64,000 nt of DNA from Prevotella sp. (GTDB taxonomy: Bacteria; Bacteroidota; Bacteroidia; Bacteroidales; Bacteroidaceae). Numbering within the stretch: the first letter of the stretch is position 1; every line of letters starts with the position of its first letter. A model generated the notes under the pieces. It had not been told where the DNA came from and did no database searches. It saw nothing but the letters and a program-made list of their open reading frames with translations. This document shows, piece after piece, positions 43,691 to 51,416 of the stretch. The stretch spans positions 31,434-95,433 of the forward strand of contig JAFUAY010000032.1 of NCBI GenBank assembly GCA_017460515.1, written 5' to 3'. The translations under genes were made by a program, and so were the position numbers.

Positions 43691-45223
43691 ATGAAGATAG
43701 CCTACAGCAATAGCAATGCATCATCTGAATTTGGTGGAAGAAGAGGAGTCTTTCTCCTCCTCTTGTTTGCCTTGTCCATCTACCAGCTCATCAATTCTGG
43801 ATTTCCAGCTTTCGCTGTTGTTTGTGCTATCCCCATTGTCCTGCTGGTTGTCATCCTCGGCTTCAGACAAAGCATGACGCTTTTCTGGGTACTGTTTATC
43901 GTCAACTATTTCATTCACTTTGCAGGACGCCACAGATATCTCCCTGCTGGCATACCTACCTCACTCTATGATGAAGCACTGGAAGTGCTGCTGCTGATGA
44001 TGGCAGTGATTGACTCTTCCAAAGATCCGAAATTCGGGCGTGCTATGAACCTGATGATGCTTGGCATCGTCATCTGGTGCAGCTTTGGACTCATAGAGAT
44101 ATTCAACGACACCTGCGGACTCGGATACAACGTAGGTGCATGGTTTGCGGGCTACCGACTGCTCTGTTTCCAACTGATGTGGATTATCCTGGTATTTACC
44201 GTATACATCAATACGCCTGAAAGACTGAAAAAACTCTTTAAACTATGGGCTGGTCTATCCATTTTTTCCGCCTTATGGACCTATAAACAGAAGAACATGG
44301 GATTCACGCCTGCGGAGAGTGCATGGCTAGCATCCAATACTACCCACATCTTACAGGGCGGCTCCCTGATCAGATATTTCTCTACTTTCTCTGATGCAGC
44401 CAACTACGGATGTAATGCTGCTGCGACAGCTACGACCTTCATTGTACTGAGTATCACCACACGAATCAGGAAAGAACGTCTTTTCTACCTATTCACGGCA
44501 TTCATCGTTATGTGGGGCATGTTCCAGTCAGGTACCCGAACAGCAATCTTCTGTCTGGGATTCGGTCTGGCAGTGTTCATTGTATTGTCTAAATCGGTGA
44601 AGATTGCTGTTCCGTCTGCCATTGTATTTGCGCTATTCGCATTCATGCTTATCTTTACCAATATCGGTAATGGCAACCAGCAGATAAGACGCATGAGATC
44701 GGCCTTCAACAAAAATGAAGCATCAACCGAACAGCGTAAGATTAACCAGGCTGTCATGAAGAAATACATGGCGGATGCTCCGTGGGGAATAGGTATTGGT
44801 ATGGGCATGGACAATGTGCCGTCTAACAACAAGTTCAGGAAACTGTCCACCTTGCCTCCCGACTCAGAATACATCTTCATCTGGATTCGCACAGGTGCTA
44901 TAGGCATCACCGTATTCCTTGTTTCGATGGCAATCATGTTCCTCGGAGCCTGTTGGATTGTTTTCTTCAAACTAAAAACAAGGTCGCTCATGGGAGTTGG
45001 AGCAGGTATTTGCGGGGCCTTTGCCGCCATGCAACTCGGCGGCTACGGTAACCAAGTACTCTATCAGTATCCTAATGGCTTAATCTTCTTCGGTACCCTT
45101 GCCATAGTATATGTACTTCCTCAGATGGAACCCGAATGGGTGGCCTACGAAGAAAAGTTATTCGCAAAGCAGGAGGAAGAGAAACGGTTAAAACTTGAAA
45201 AGAAACGTGCAAGCAGAGTATAA
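43691..45223 (+). CDS. Wzy/O-antigen-ligase-like polymerase
   Basis: The 510-residue protein has about ten to eleven predicted membrane helices and a larger periplasmic loop after residue 330 (FNKNEASTEQRKINQAVMKKYMADAPWGIGIGMGMDNV). The pattern SGTRTAIFCLGFGLAVFIV and DSEYIFIWIRTGAIG is that of O-antigen polymerase/ligase (Wzy_C) proteins. Position between the co-polymerase and glycosyltransferases supports the polymerase role. The charged C-terminus (KQEEEKRLKLEKKRASRV) overlaps the next gene by 29 bases. Confidence 0.8.
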   Translation: MKIAYSNSNASSEFGGRRGVFLLLLFALSIYQLINSGFPAFAVVCAIPIVLLVVILGFRQSMTLFWVLFIVNYFIHFAGRHRYLPAGIPTSLYDEALEVLLLMMAVIDSSKDPKFGRAMNLMMLGIVIWCSFGLIEIFNDTCGLGYNVGAWFAGYRLLCFQLMWIILVFTVYINTPERLKKLFKLWAGLSIFSALWTYKQKNMGFTPAESAWLASNTTHILQGGSLIRYFSTFSDAANYGCNAAATATTFIVLSITTRIRKERLFYLFTAFIVMWGMFQSGTRTAIFCLGFGLAVFIVLSKSVKIAVPSAIVFALFAFMLIFTNIGNGNQQIRRMRSAFNKNEASTEQRKINQAVMKKYMADAPWGIGIGMGMDNVPSNNKFRKLSTLPPDSEYIFIWIRTGAIGITVFLVSMAIMFLGACWIVFFKLKTRSLMGVGAGICGAFAAMQLGGYGNQVLYQYPNGLIFFGTLAIVYVLPQMEPEWVAYEEKLFAKQEEEKRLKLEKKRASRV

Positions 45224-46169
45224 GCTATCATTTATAACGGTCAATTACAACGGACTGGAAGACACCTGTGCACTGATTGACTCTATCATCTCTTTGCAGA
45301 TTCAGTCAGAGGTGATAGTTGTCGACAATGGGTCAAAGACGAATGAGGCCGCCATCATCTCCCAACGCTATCCCACCCCATCAGGTTCACTACTTCCCTG
45401 TGTGACAGCCATTCGCAGCGAGGAGAACCTTGGCTTTGCCGGTGGTAATAATCTGGGAATCAAATCGGCTACAGGCGATTTCCTGTTCTTCATCAATAAC
45501 GATACTGTCATCGATGATGTCACCAAAGGACTCTCTAAACACGATGGTGAGCATTTTGACAAGATTGAATTGCTCATCAGGCGAATGGAGAGCGACCCGA
45601 ATATTGGAATGATTTGTCCGAAGATACGATTCTTCTGGGAACCCCAGCCTATCCAGTTTGCCGGCTACACGCCTCTGACTACTATTACGATGCGAAACAG
45701 CGCCATTGGGTTTAACGAGATGGACAACGGACAATACAACACAGCCCACCCTACTCCTTACGCCCATGGAGCAGCCATGCTCGTTAGCAGGAAAGCACTT
45801 CAACATGCTGGTATGATGCCCGAATGTTATTTTCTTTATTATGAAGAGCTCGATTGGTCTGTCATGTTCCGCAGAGCGGGTTTCACCATCTGGTACGACC
45901 CCGCATTAACCATTTATCACAAAGAGAGCAAGAGTACAGGCCAGAACAGTCCACTGCGAACCTATTATATCACTCGCAACCGACTGCTCTTTGCCCGTAG
46001 GAACCTCTCTTGTTGGCAACGTCCACTCACTTACCTCTATCTGATAGGTCTGGTTATGTCTCGTGATATCATCAAATATATCATCCAAAGACGCTTCGAT
46101 CTCATGAAGGCAGCCTTTGCAGGGGTCAGAGACTTTATATGTGGAAGACAAGGAGTACGTGAAAAATAG
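45195..46169 (+). CDS. GT2 glycosyltransferase, rhamnosyltransferase-like
   Basis: The 324-residue protein is a GT-A enzyme: SFITVNYNGLEDT near residue 13, EVIVVDNGS near 37, LGFAGGNNLGIK near 76, and FFINNDTVI (DXD-equivalent) near 92. The middle contains CPKIRFFWEPQPIQFAGY and EELDWSVMFRRAGF. It most resembles the dTDP-rhamnosyltransferase group, adding a sugar to a lipid-linked repeat unit. It overlaps the polymerase gene by 29 bases, so the start may be slightly downstream. Confidence 0.83.
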   Translation: MKRNVQAEYKLSFITVNYNGLEDTCALIDSIISLQIQSEVIVVDNGSKTNEAAIISQRYPTPSGSLLPCVTAIRSEENLGFAGGNNLGIKSATGDFLFFINNDTVIDDVTKGLSKHDGEHFDKIELLIRRMESDPNIGMICPKIRFFWEPQPIQFAGYTPLTTITMRNSAIGFNEMDNGQYNTAHPTPYAHGAAMLVSRKALQHAGMMPECYFLYYEELDWSVMFRRAGFTIWYDPALTIYHKESKSTGQNSPLRTYYITRNRLLFARRNLSCWQRPLTYLYLIGLVMSRDIIKYIIQRRFDLMKAAFAGVRDFICGRQGVREK

Positions 46170-46187
46170 CGGAAATAGTCCTTATTT

Positions 46188-46219
46188 CTTGCATAATTTG
46201 AAGAAAATAGCTATTTTTG
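46188..46219 (+). promoter_or_regulatory. Internal promoter before the two processive-type GT2 genes
   Basis: CTTG (46188-46191), a 20-base spacer, TATTTTTG (46212-46219), 19 bases before ATG 46239. Confidence 0.5.
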
Positions 46220-46238
46220 CAACAAATTTGTATGTACT

Positions 46239-47441
46239 ATGGATTTCTGGTGGATATTATTCATCTTTGACGGCATCCTATTCTTCTTTGTAGCGCTCAC
46301 GGTGCTATACGTCCTTGTATTCACCATAGCCAATGTCTTTGGACGTCACAATGAGTTCTCAAAGGCGAAATACCAGAAAAGATTTATTATTATCATCCCC
46401 GCACACAGAAAAGATGAGGTCATACTTCAATCAATCAACTCTGTATTGGGTCAGACCTATCCACAACGACTATTCGATATTGTTGTGGTCTCTGATCATG
46501 AAAGTGAGATGACTAATATGCGGTTAGCACAATTACCTATCACCCTGCTAACCCCCGATTTTGACAAGAGTTCTAAGACCAAGTCAATCCAATACGCAAT
46601 TCTGAACCTCCCACAGTTCAAGATTTACGATGCAGTGATTGTGCTTGATGCTGACAACATTATAGAATCCGAGTTCCTTGAACAGGTGAACGATGCTTTT
46701 GAATCGGCAGGAACAAAGGCTATTCAGGTACACAGGCTCTCACGTAACCGTGACACCTCAATAGCACGCCTTGATACCATCTTCGAGGAAATCAACAATG
46801 CAATTTTCCGTAGAGGTCATAATGCGTTGGGACTTTCTTCCGCCTTAAACGGTTCAGGCGCTATCTATGACTTCGAATGGTTCAAGGAGCATATCATGAA
46901 AGTCCGTACAGATGGTGGAACAAAGGAGCTGGAAGCCATGTTGCTCAAGGAGGATATCTATATTGACTATTTCGAAACGATACACGTCTACGATGAAAAA
47001 ACGCGCAAGATACGCTCGTTCAAGGAACAGCGTGGCCGTTGGGGAGTCGATCAACTACATTCACTCATCAACAACCTTCGCTATCTCCCTTGGTCAATCG
47101 TCAACCACCACTACGATTTTGCCGATAAGATCATCCAGTGGATTCTCATCCCTCGCACTATTGTAATGGGTATTATCATGGTAATGGGAATATTCCTGCC
47201 ATTCATCTATTTCAGTATGGTTATCAAGTGGTGGGCAGCAGGAGCCGTTTTGATGTTCGCATACTCTCTGGCTACCCCCGATGAATTGGTAGATAAGAAC
47301 TGGGACCGTGATTTCCTGAACGCACCAATTGTCATTATGTGGGGACTGTTGAACATCCTGCATGTTGGTGCCAGCGAGTCAGAGACTCGTATCAAGTCTA
47401 CATCACGCTTTGTCCGCATGCTCCTTCCTAAGAAGAAATAA
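46239..47441 (+). CDS. Membrane GT2 glycosyltransferase (first of tandem paralogues)
   Basis: The 400-residue protein has an N-terminal membrane helix, a GT2 domain (RFIIIIPAHRKDEVILQSINSVLGQTYP, VIVLDADNIIESEFL with the DXD, and the QRGRW motif in FKEQRGRWGVDQ) and at least two C-terminal helices. QxxRW is a mark of processive synthases such as cellulose and chitin synthases. It is nearly a paralogue of the next gene, three bases on. The sugar is unknown. Confidence 0.83.
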   Translation: MDFWWILFIFDGILFFFVALTVLYVLVFTIANVFGRHNEFSKAKYQKRFIIIIPAHRKDEVILQSINSVLGQTYPQRLFDIVVVSDHESEMTNMRLAQLPITLLTPDFDKSSKTKSIQYAILNLPQFKIYDAVIVLDADNIIESEFLEQVNDAFESAGTKAIQVHRLSRNRDTSIARLDTIFEEINNAIFRRGHNALGLSSALNGSGAIYDFEWFKEHIMKVRTDGGTKELEAMLLKEDIYIDYFETIHVYDEKTRKIRSFKEQRGRWGVDQLHSLINNLRYLPWSIVNHHYDFADKIIQWILIPRTIVMGIIMVMGIFLPFIYFSMVIKWWAAGAVLMFAYSLATPDELVDKNWDRDFLNAPIVIMWGLLNILHVGASESETRIKSTSRFVRMLLPKKK

Positions 47442-47443
47442 TC

Positions 47444-48649
47444 ATGGTTTGGCAAGTCCTTCATATTACGGAGTTACTACTTTGGATGGCCTTAGCCGGC
47501 TCAGTAGGTTACATCCTCTTCTTCGCTCTCTTCTCCTGGCGGCGAAAAGGTCCACTGTCTGTTCAACAGGAATCGCATGATTATACCCGGTTCCTCGTGA
47601 TAATCCCCGCATATCGTGAGGATCGTGTCATTTGTCAAAGCGTAGAGGCGATTCTCCATCAAGACTATCCACAACATTCGTATCGAATTGTTGTGGTCTC
47701 TGATCACATGCAACCAGCTACCAACGAACGTCTCTCTACTCAAGAAATCACGCTCCTTCAGCCCGACTTTGAAAAAAGTTCCAAAGCGAAAGCCTTGCAA
47801 TTCGTTATGCAGCATATCGATCAAGAATCTGCTCAAGGAGCATTTGATGTCCAGACATACGACCGCGTTGTCATCCTTGATGCAGACAATATCGTACAGC
47901 CCACATTCCTCAGCCGCCTTCATGCTGTTTGTCTTCAAGGCTATGATGCAATCCAGTGTCATCGGACAGCTAAGAATGCAGACAATAATATTGCCGCCCT
48001 TGATGGCGTAAGCGAGGAAATCAACAATTCCATTTTCCGTCGCGCCCATAACAACATCGGCCTTTCATCAGCACTCATTGGCTCAGGCATGTGTTTCGAT
48101 TACCAATGGTTCCACGATCATGTTTCCCATCTCTCGACTGCCGTTGAGGACCGTGAGTTGGAATCATTACTCCTGCTCGATGGTATCTATATTAAATATG
48201 AGGAAGACATCTTTGTCATGGATGAAAAGGTCAGTTCCAGTGACAATTTTCAACGACAGCGATTGCGCTGGATGACTGGACAGATTCAAGCGCTGTTCAG
48301 CATGCTTCCCAAGATTCCGTATGCTCTCCGTACTGGCAATATCAACTATATCGACAAGACTATTCAGCAAGCACTTATCCCACGTAGCATTCTGCTTGTA
48401 CTACTACCCGTCATTGCCTGTATCATCACCTTCTGCTCCTGGCAGTACGCTATCAAGTGGTGGGCACTGTTTGCTTGTCTTTGCCTTGCTCTCTTCATCG
48501 CAATTCCGCGTCAACTCCTGACGGCATCACTTTTCAGCAAGGCGTTTGCCCTGCCTACATTGGTTTGGCGCATGATGAAGAACATTGTCCGTATAGACAA
48601 GAGCGACACCACCTTTCATCATACGGAGCACGGAAGCAATAATCTTTGA
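47444..48649 (+). CDS. Membrane GT2 glycosyltransferase (second of tandem paralogues)
   Basis: The 401-residue paralogue has the same plan: N-terminal helix, FLVIIPAYREDRVICQSVEAILHQDYP, VVILDADNIVQPTFL, QRLRWMTGQ and C-terminal helices. It shares long segments with its neighbour (EEINNSIFRRAHNNIGLSSAL against EEINNAIFRRGHNALGLSSAL), so the pair arose by duplication. The two may form a heteromeric synthase or act on alternate linkages; that is inference. The TGA stop is within the first unit of a 25-base repeat array. Confidence 0.83.
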   Translation: MVWQVLHITELLLWMALAGSVGYILFFALFSWRRKGPLSVQQESHDYTRFLVIIPAYREDRVICQSVEAILHQDYPQHSYRIVVVSDHMQPATNERLSTQEITLLQPDFEKSSKAKALQFVMQHIDQESAQGAFDVQTYDRVVILDADNIVQPTFLSRLHAVCLQGYDAIQCHRTAKNADNNIAALDGVSEEINNSIFRRAHNNIGLSSALIGSGMCFDYQWFHDHVSHLSTAVEDRELESLLLLDGIYIKYEEDIFVMDEKVSSSDNFQRQRLRWMTGQIQALFSMLPKIPYALRTGNINYIDKTIQQALIPRSILLVLLPVIACIITFCSWQYAIKWWALFACLCLALFIAIPRQLLTASLFSKAFALPTLVWRMMKNIVRIDKSDTTFHHTEHGSNNL

Positions 48650-48742
48650 ATTTCAGAAAACTAGTAACCCTTGAATTTCAGGAAGGCAGTAGCCCTTGGA
48701 TTCAGGAAAGCAGCTGCCCTTGGATTCAGGAAATCAATCATC
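48646..48742 (+). repeat. Tandem repeat of about 25 bases straddling the last EPS gene stop
   Basis: Four units (48646-48670, 48671-48695, 48696-48719, 48720-48742; 25, 25, 24 and 23 bases) share TTGRATTYCAGGAAR. The TGA of the glycosyltransferase gene is in unit 1. The array fills the space to the convergent phosphatase gene. Confidence 0.85.
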
Positions 48743-48743
48743 T

Positions 48744-49391
48744 TTATCTTATCCTTAACAATTCTTCAGGTCGTTCCACAAACAGATGAGCGCCATGCTG
48801 CATTAAGAATGTGCGATCACGGAACCCCCAAAGCACACTGGCACAAGGAATGCCAGCATTCATCGCCGTTAGCAAATCTACATCGCTATCACCTACATAT
48901 AATGCTCTTTCCTTTTCTACGCCTAACTGCTTGAGAGCCTCAAACACCATATCCGGTGCAGGCTTCTTTTTAATACCTTGTTGTTCGTTCTCGCCTATTG
49001 CCACCTCGATTTCAGGAAAGAAATGAGCCACCAGTTCCTGCGTGGCAGCCATCATCTTATTACTCACTACGGCCATCTTGCACCCCTGCCGTTTCAGTTC
49101 CGTCAATAGTTGAGGAATTCCTTCGTATGGACAGGTTGTATCTAACGAATGCTCCAGATAATGAATACGAAATGATTCAAACACATCCTCAAACTGCGGG
49201 TTCTCAGCGCCATTAGGAACCGCTCTTTCAATTAACTTCCTGACACCATTGCCCACAAATTGTCTGATATCGTCTATCGAATGTTCTGGCATTCCGCATT
49301 GCCGCAGTGCAAAATTCGTTGACGAAGCCAGATCTTTCAGCGTATCAAGCAATGTTCCGTCAAGATCAAATATAAAAGTGTCCTTACTCAT
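48744..49391 (-). CDS. HAD-family phosphatase (phosphoglycolate phosphatase-like)
   Basis: The 215-residue protein carries HAD motif I FDLDGTLLDTLKD at 8-20, motif II VVSNK near 105, the Lys region, and motif IV YVGDSDVDLLTAMNAG near 165-180, with a helical cap between. It removes phosphate from a small phosphoester, often glycolate or sugar phosphate. Its ATG overlaps the TGA of the kinase/nucleotidyltransferase gene (ATGA), so it probably works with that enzyme, for instance clearing a surplus or toxic sugar phosphate. Confidence 0.86.
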   Translation of the reverse strand: MSKDTFIFDLDGTLLDTLKDLASSTNFALRQCGMPEHSIDDIRQFVGNGVRKLIERAVPNGAENPQFEDVFESFRIHYLEHSLDTTCPYEGIPQLLTELKRQGCKMAVVSNKMMAATQELVAHFFPEIEVAIGENEQQGIKKKPAPDMVFEALKQLGVEKERALYVGDSDVDLLTAMNAGIPCASVLWGFRDRTFLMQHGAHLFVERPEELLRIR

Positions 49392-51331
49392 CTCACGCTA
49401 CTGAACTTTGAAACGGTATCGACAAAGGCTGCTGGGTTACCCATATCAAAGCGTTCACCATGCAGACGAATACCCATCATGCCATAACGCTGTCGAACAG
49501 CATCAAGAGCCGAGGTCAGTTCAATTTCATGAGTCATATCACCCTCAGCATCTGCCTTGCGTATATCTGCCTCCAACTGCTGGAATACTTCGGGGGTCAG
49601 GATATACTGTCCGAACACAGAGCAATACTCTTTCTCGCCATTGATGCCACGAACGCCCAAGAATTCCTCAGCATAGCTGGCCTTAGGCTTCTCATTGAGT
49701 GATGTGACCTGCAGTTTCGTGCATTGCTTGTCTTCCCATACACCACTCATAATACCAAAGTGGCTAACCGTCTTCACGTCAACAGGATAGAGTCCAAGGG
49801 TCAGACAGTTACAACGCTCATAAGCCTCAATGAGCTGTAGGGCACATGGTTTGTTCGATGTCGTACGATATAAAGTATCGCCCAGCATCAGCAGAACAGG
49901 CTCTCCGTGAGCAAACTCAGCAGCTTGATAGACAGCATGACCGAATCCACGCTTATCCTTCTGATAGACATAGTGGAGACGTTTTCCAATATCAAGTATT
50001 CTGTTTTCATATTCCTGACTCTCAGCATTGAGCTTGCGCAGGTGTTCCTGCGACAACGGACGCTCGAAGAAATCGGCATACATCTGGCGCTCTTCCTCGC
50101 TACCCAAGACGAGACAGATCTCTTCAATACCACTCTGCAGCAACTCTTCCAGAAGAATCAGGATGACAGGGCGCACCATTCCGTCTGGACAAGCTATGGG
50201 GAAGAAATCCTTCTTGATAGAGCGGGTTGCGGGATACAGTCGAGTACCAAAGCCTGCCACAGGAATAATCGCCTTCCGAACCATGTGGACAGGCTTTATG
50301 GTCAACGAATAGGCTGGCATTCCCTGAGCGTTGAGGTAGTCGACCAGTTTCTGCTGGTCCTCTGCACTACGAGCAAGGAATTGCACTGAACCGTCGCCAT
50401 GTGATCCTACGCCCTTACCGCCATAGGTAAGAGCCTTAATCTGTTCATCAGCCAATACAGCCTTGAGCTTCGGTGATGTCAGTTCTTCAGGACACATGGG
50501 GGCAACCTGACGATCGAATAGTTCTTCTGTCTCCGTCATCAGTCTTCCCAAAGCTTCGCGATCACCTTCAGCCATATACTTGACTGCACGCTGTATGAAC
50601 TCCTGATTGCGGATGCCAAGGGCTTCATGTTCCAGTTTCTCCTGTTCAGTAGTGGCAAACGGATATGCTTTGTTCAGGTCAGAAAGAATCTTAATGGTAT
50701 TTTTCTCACCGCAAAGATCAGCAAAGACCCAATACAACTGTTTCTTCACATTCAGAGGCTGTACTTCAACCTCGTCGCCATCAAACGTCATGAGATTGGG
50801 CTTCACGCCAAAGGCACATGCCTGATCCAGACGTCCGCAACGTGAGGCAGTGCGCAACTCTCCCACATATGCGATATTCATCTCCCCCATCGTATTGAGG
50901 TTCAGGTTATATAATAAGTTGAACGCACGTGCCACGAGCACACAGATGGCAGCACTCGAACTAAGTCCACTCTTCATAGGTAGTGTCATGTCTGTGATCT
51001 TGATGCGCACACCACCCACCTTATACCATTCCAGCATGTAGGAAGCCACACCAGCACAATAGCAGAAGAAATCTCCCGAACGGGCTATGCGCTTCAATTC
51101 CTGCTCATCCATTCGGCAAGCGAAATCGTGCCAACGTCCTGACATGGAAGGAGCAGTACTCTGTACCTCGAAGATTGTAGATTTCTCCACTTCGGCATAG
51201 ATACCCTGTTCAATACCTGTAACGATTGCAGCACCCGCCACGATGTCAGCATTCATGGTGCGATAATGTCCTGCCCAGTCAGTATGCTCACCAAACAGAC
51301 AGAGGCGTCCTGGAACGAATAGTTTTATCAT
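49388..51331 (-). CDS. Fused GHMP sugar kinase / GalU-type nucleotidyltransferase
   Basis: The 647-residue protein has two enzymes in one chain. Residues 1-345 are a GHMP kinase of galactokinase type: PGRLCLFGEHTDWAG at 7-21, SGLSSSAAI at 121-129, GRLDQACAFG with the catalytic Asp at 169, and the GGKGVGSHGDG loop. Residues 352-647 are a sugar-1-phosphate nucleotidyltransferase: IPVAGFGTRLYPATRSIKKDFFP, GFGHAVYQAA, LMLGDTLY, EKPKASYAEEFL, MTHEIELTSAL and FDMGNPAAF, closest to GalU (UTP-dependent). A salvaged sugar would be converted to sugar-1-phosphate, then to UDP-sugar. Known bacterial Fkp has the opposite domain order and a GDP-fucose product. Cytoplasmic. Confidence 0.85.
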   Translation of the reverse strand: MIKLFVPGRLCLFGEHTDWAGHYRTMNADIVAGAAIVTGIEQGIYAEVEKSTIFEVQSTAPSMSGRWHDFACRMDEQELKRIARSGDFFCYCAGVASYMLEWYKVGGVRIKITDMTLPMKSGLSSSAAICVLVARAFNLLYNLNLNTMGEMNIAYVGELRTASRCGRLDQACAFGVKPNLMTFDGDEVEVQPLNVKKQLYWVFADLCGEKNTIKILSDLNKAYPFATTEQEKLEHEALGIRNQEFIQRAVKYMAEGDREALGRLMTETEELFDRQVAPMCPEELTSPKLKAVLADEQIKALTYGGKGVGSHGDGSVQFLARSAEDQQKLVDYLNAQGMPAYSLTIKPVHMVRKAIIPVAGFGTRLYPATRSIKKDFFPIACPDGMVRPVILILLEELLQSGIEEICLVLGSEEERQMYADFFERPLSQEHLRKLNAESQEYENRILDIGKRLHYVYQKDKRGFGHAVYQAAEFAHGEPVLLMLGDTLYRTTSNKPCALQLIEAYERCNCLTLGLYPVDVKTVSHFGIMSGVWEDKQCTKLQVTSLNEKPKASYAEEFLGVRGINGEKEYCSVFGQYILTPEVFQQLEADIRKADAEGDMTHEIELTSALDAVRQRYGMMGIRLHGERFDMGNPAAFVDTVSKFSSVR

Positions 51332-51372
51332 AAAAAATCTTACCTTTACAATTAGCTTTTACTTACTAACTG

Positions 51373-51380
51373 CAAAGGTA
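51373..51380 (-). promoter_or_regulatory. -7 box of the kinase/nucleotidyltransferase operon
   Basis: TACCTTTG on the minus strand, 41 bases before ATG 51331. A 12-base imperfect dyad (51339-51350 with 51371-51382) includes the box. Confidence 0.55.
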
Positions 51381-51416
51381 AGAAATATTTTCCGATAGTG
51401 GAATAGTTGGATGGAT

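Noticed and set aside
45195-46169. Start of the rhamnosyltransferase-like gene in error because of the 29-base overlap
   Set aside because: The GT2 motif starts only 11 codons later (LSFITVNYN) and no better start lies between, so the overlap is accepted.
48671-48934. An 87-codon frame starting MNFRKAVALGFRKAAALGFRK
   Set aside because: The repeated peptide is only the translation of the 25-base post-stop repeats; the rest is antisense to the HAD gene.
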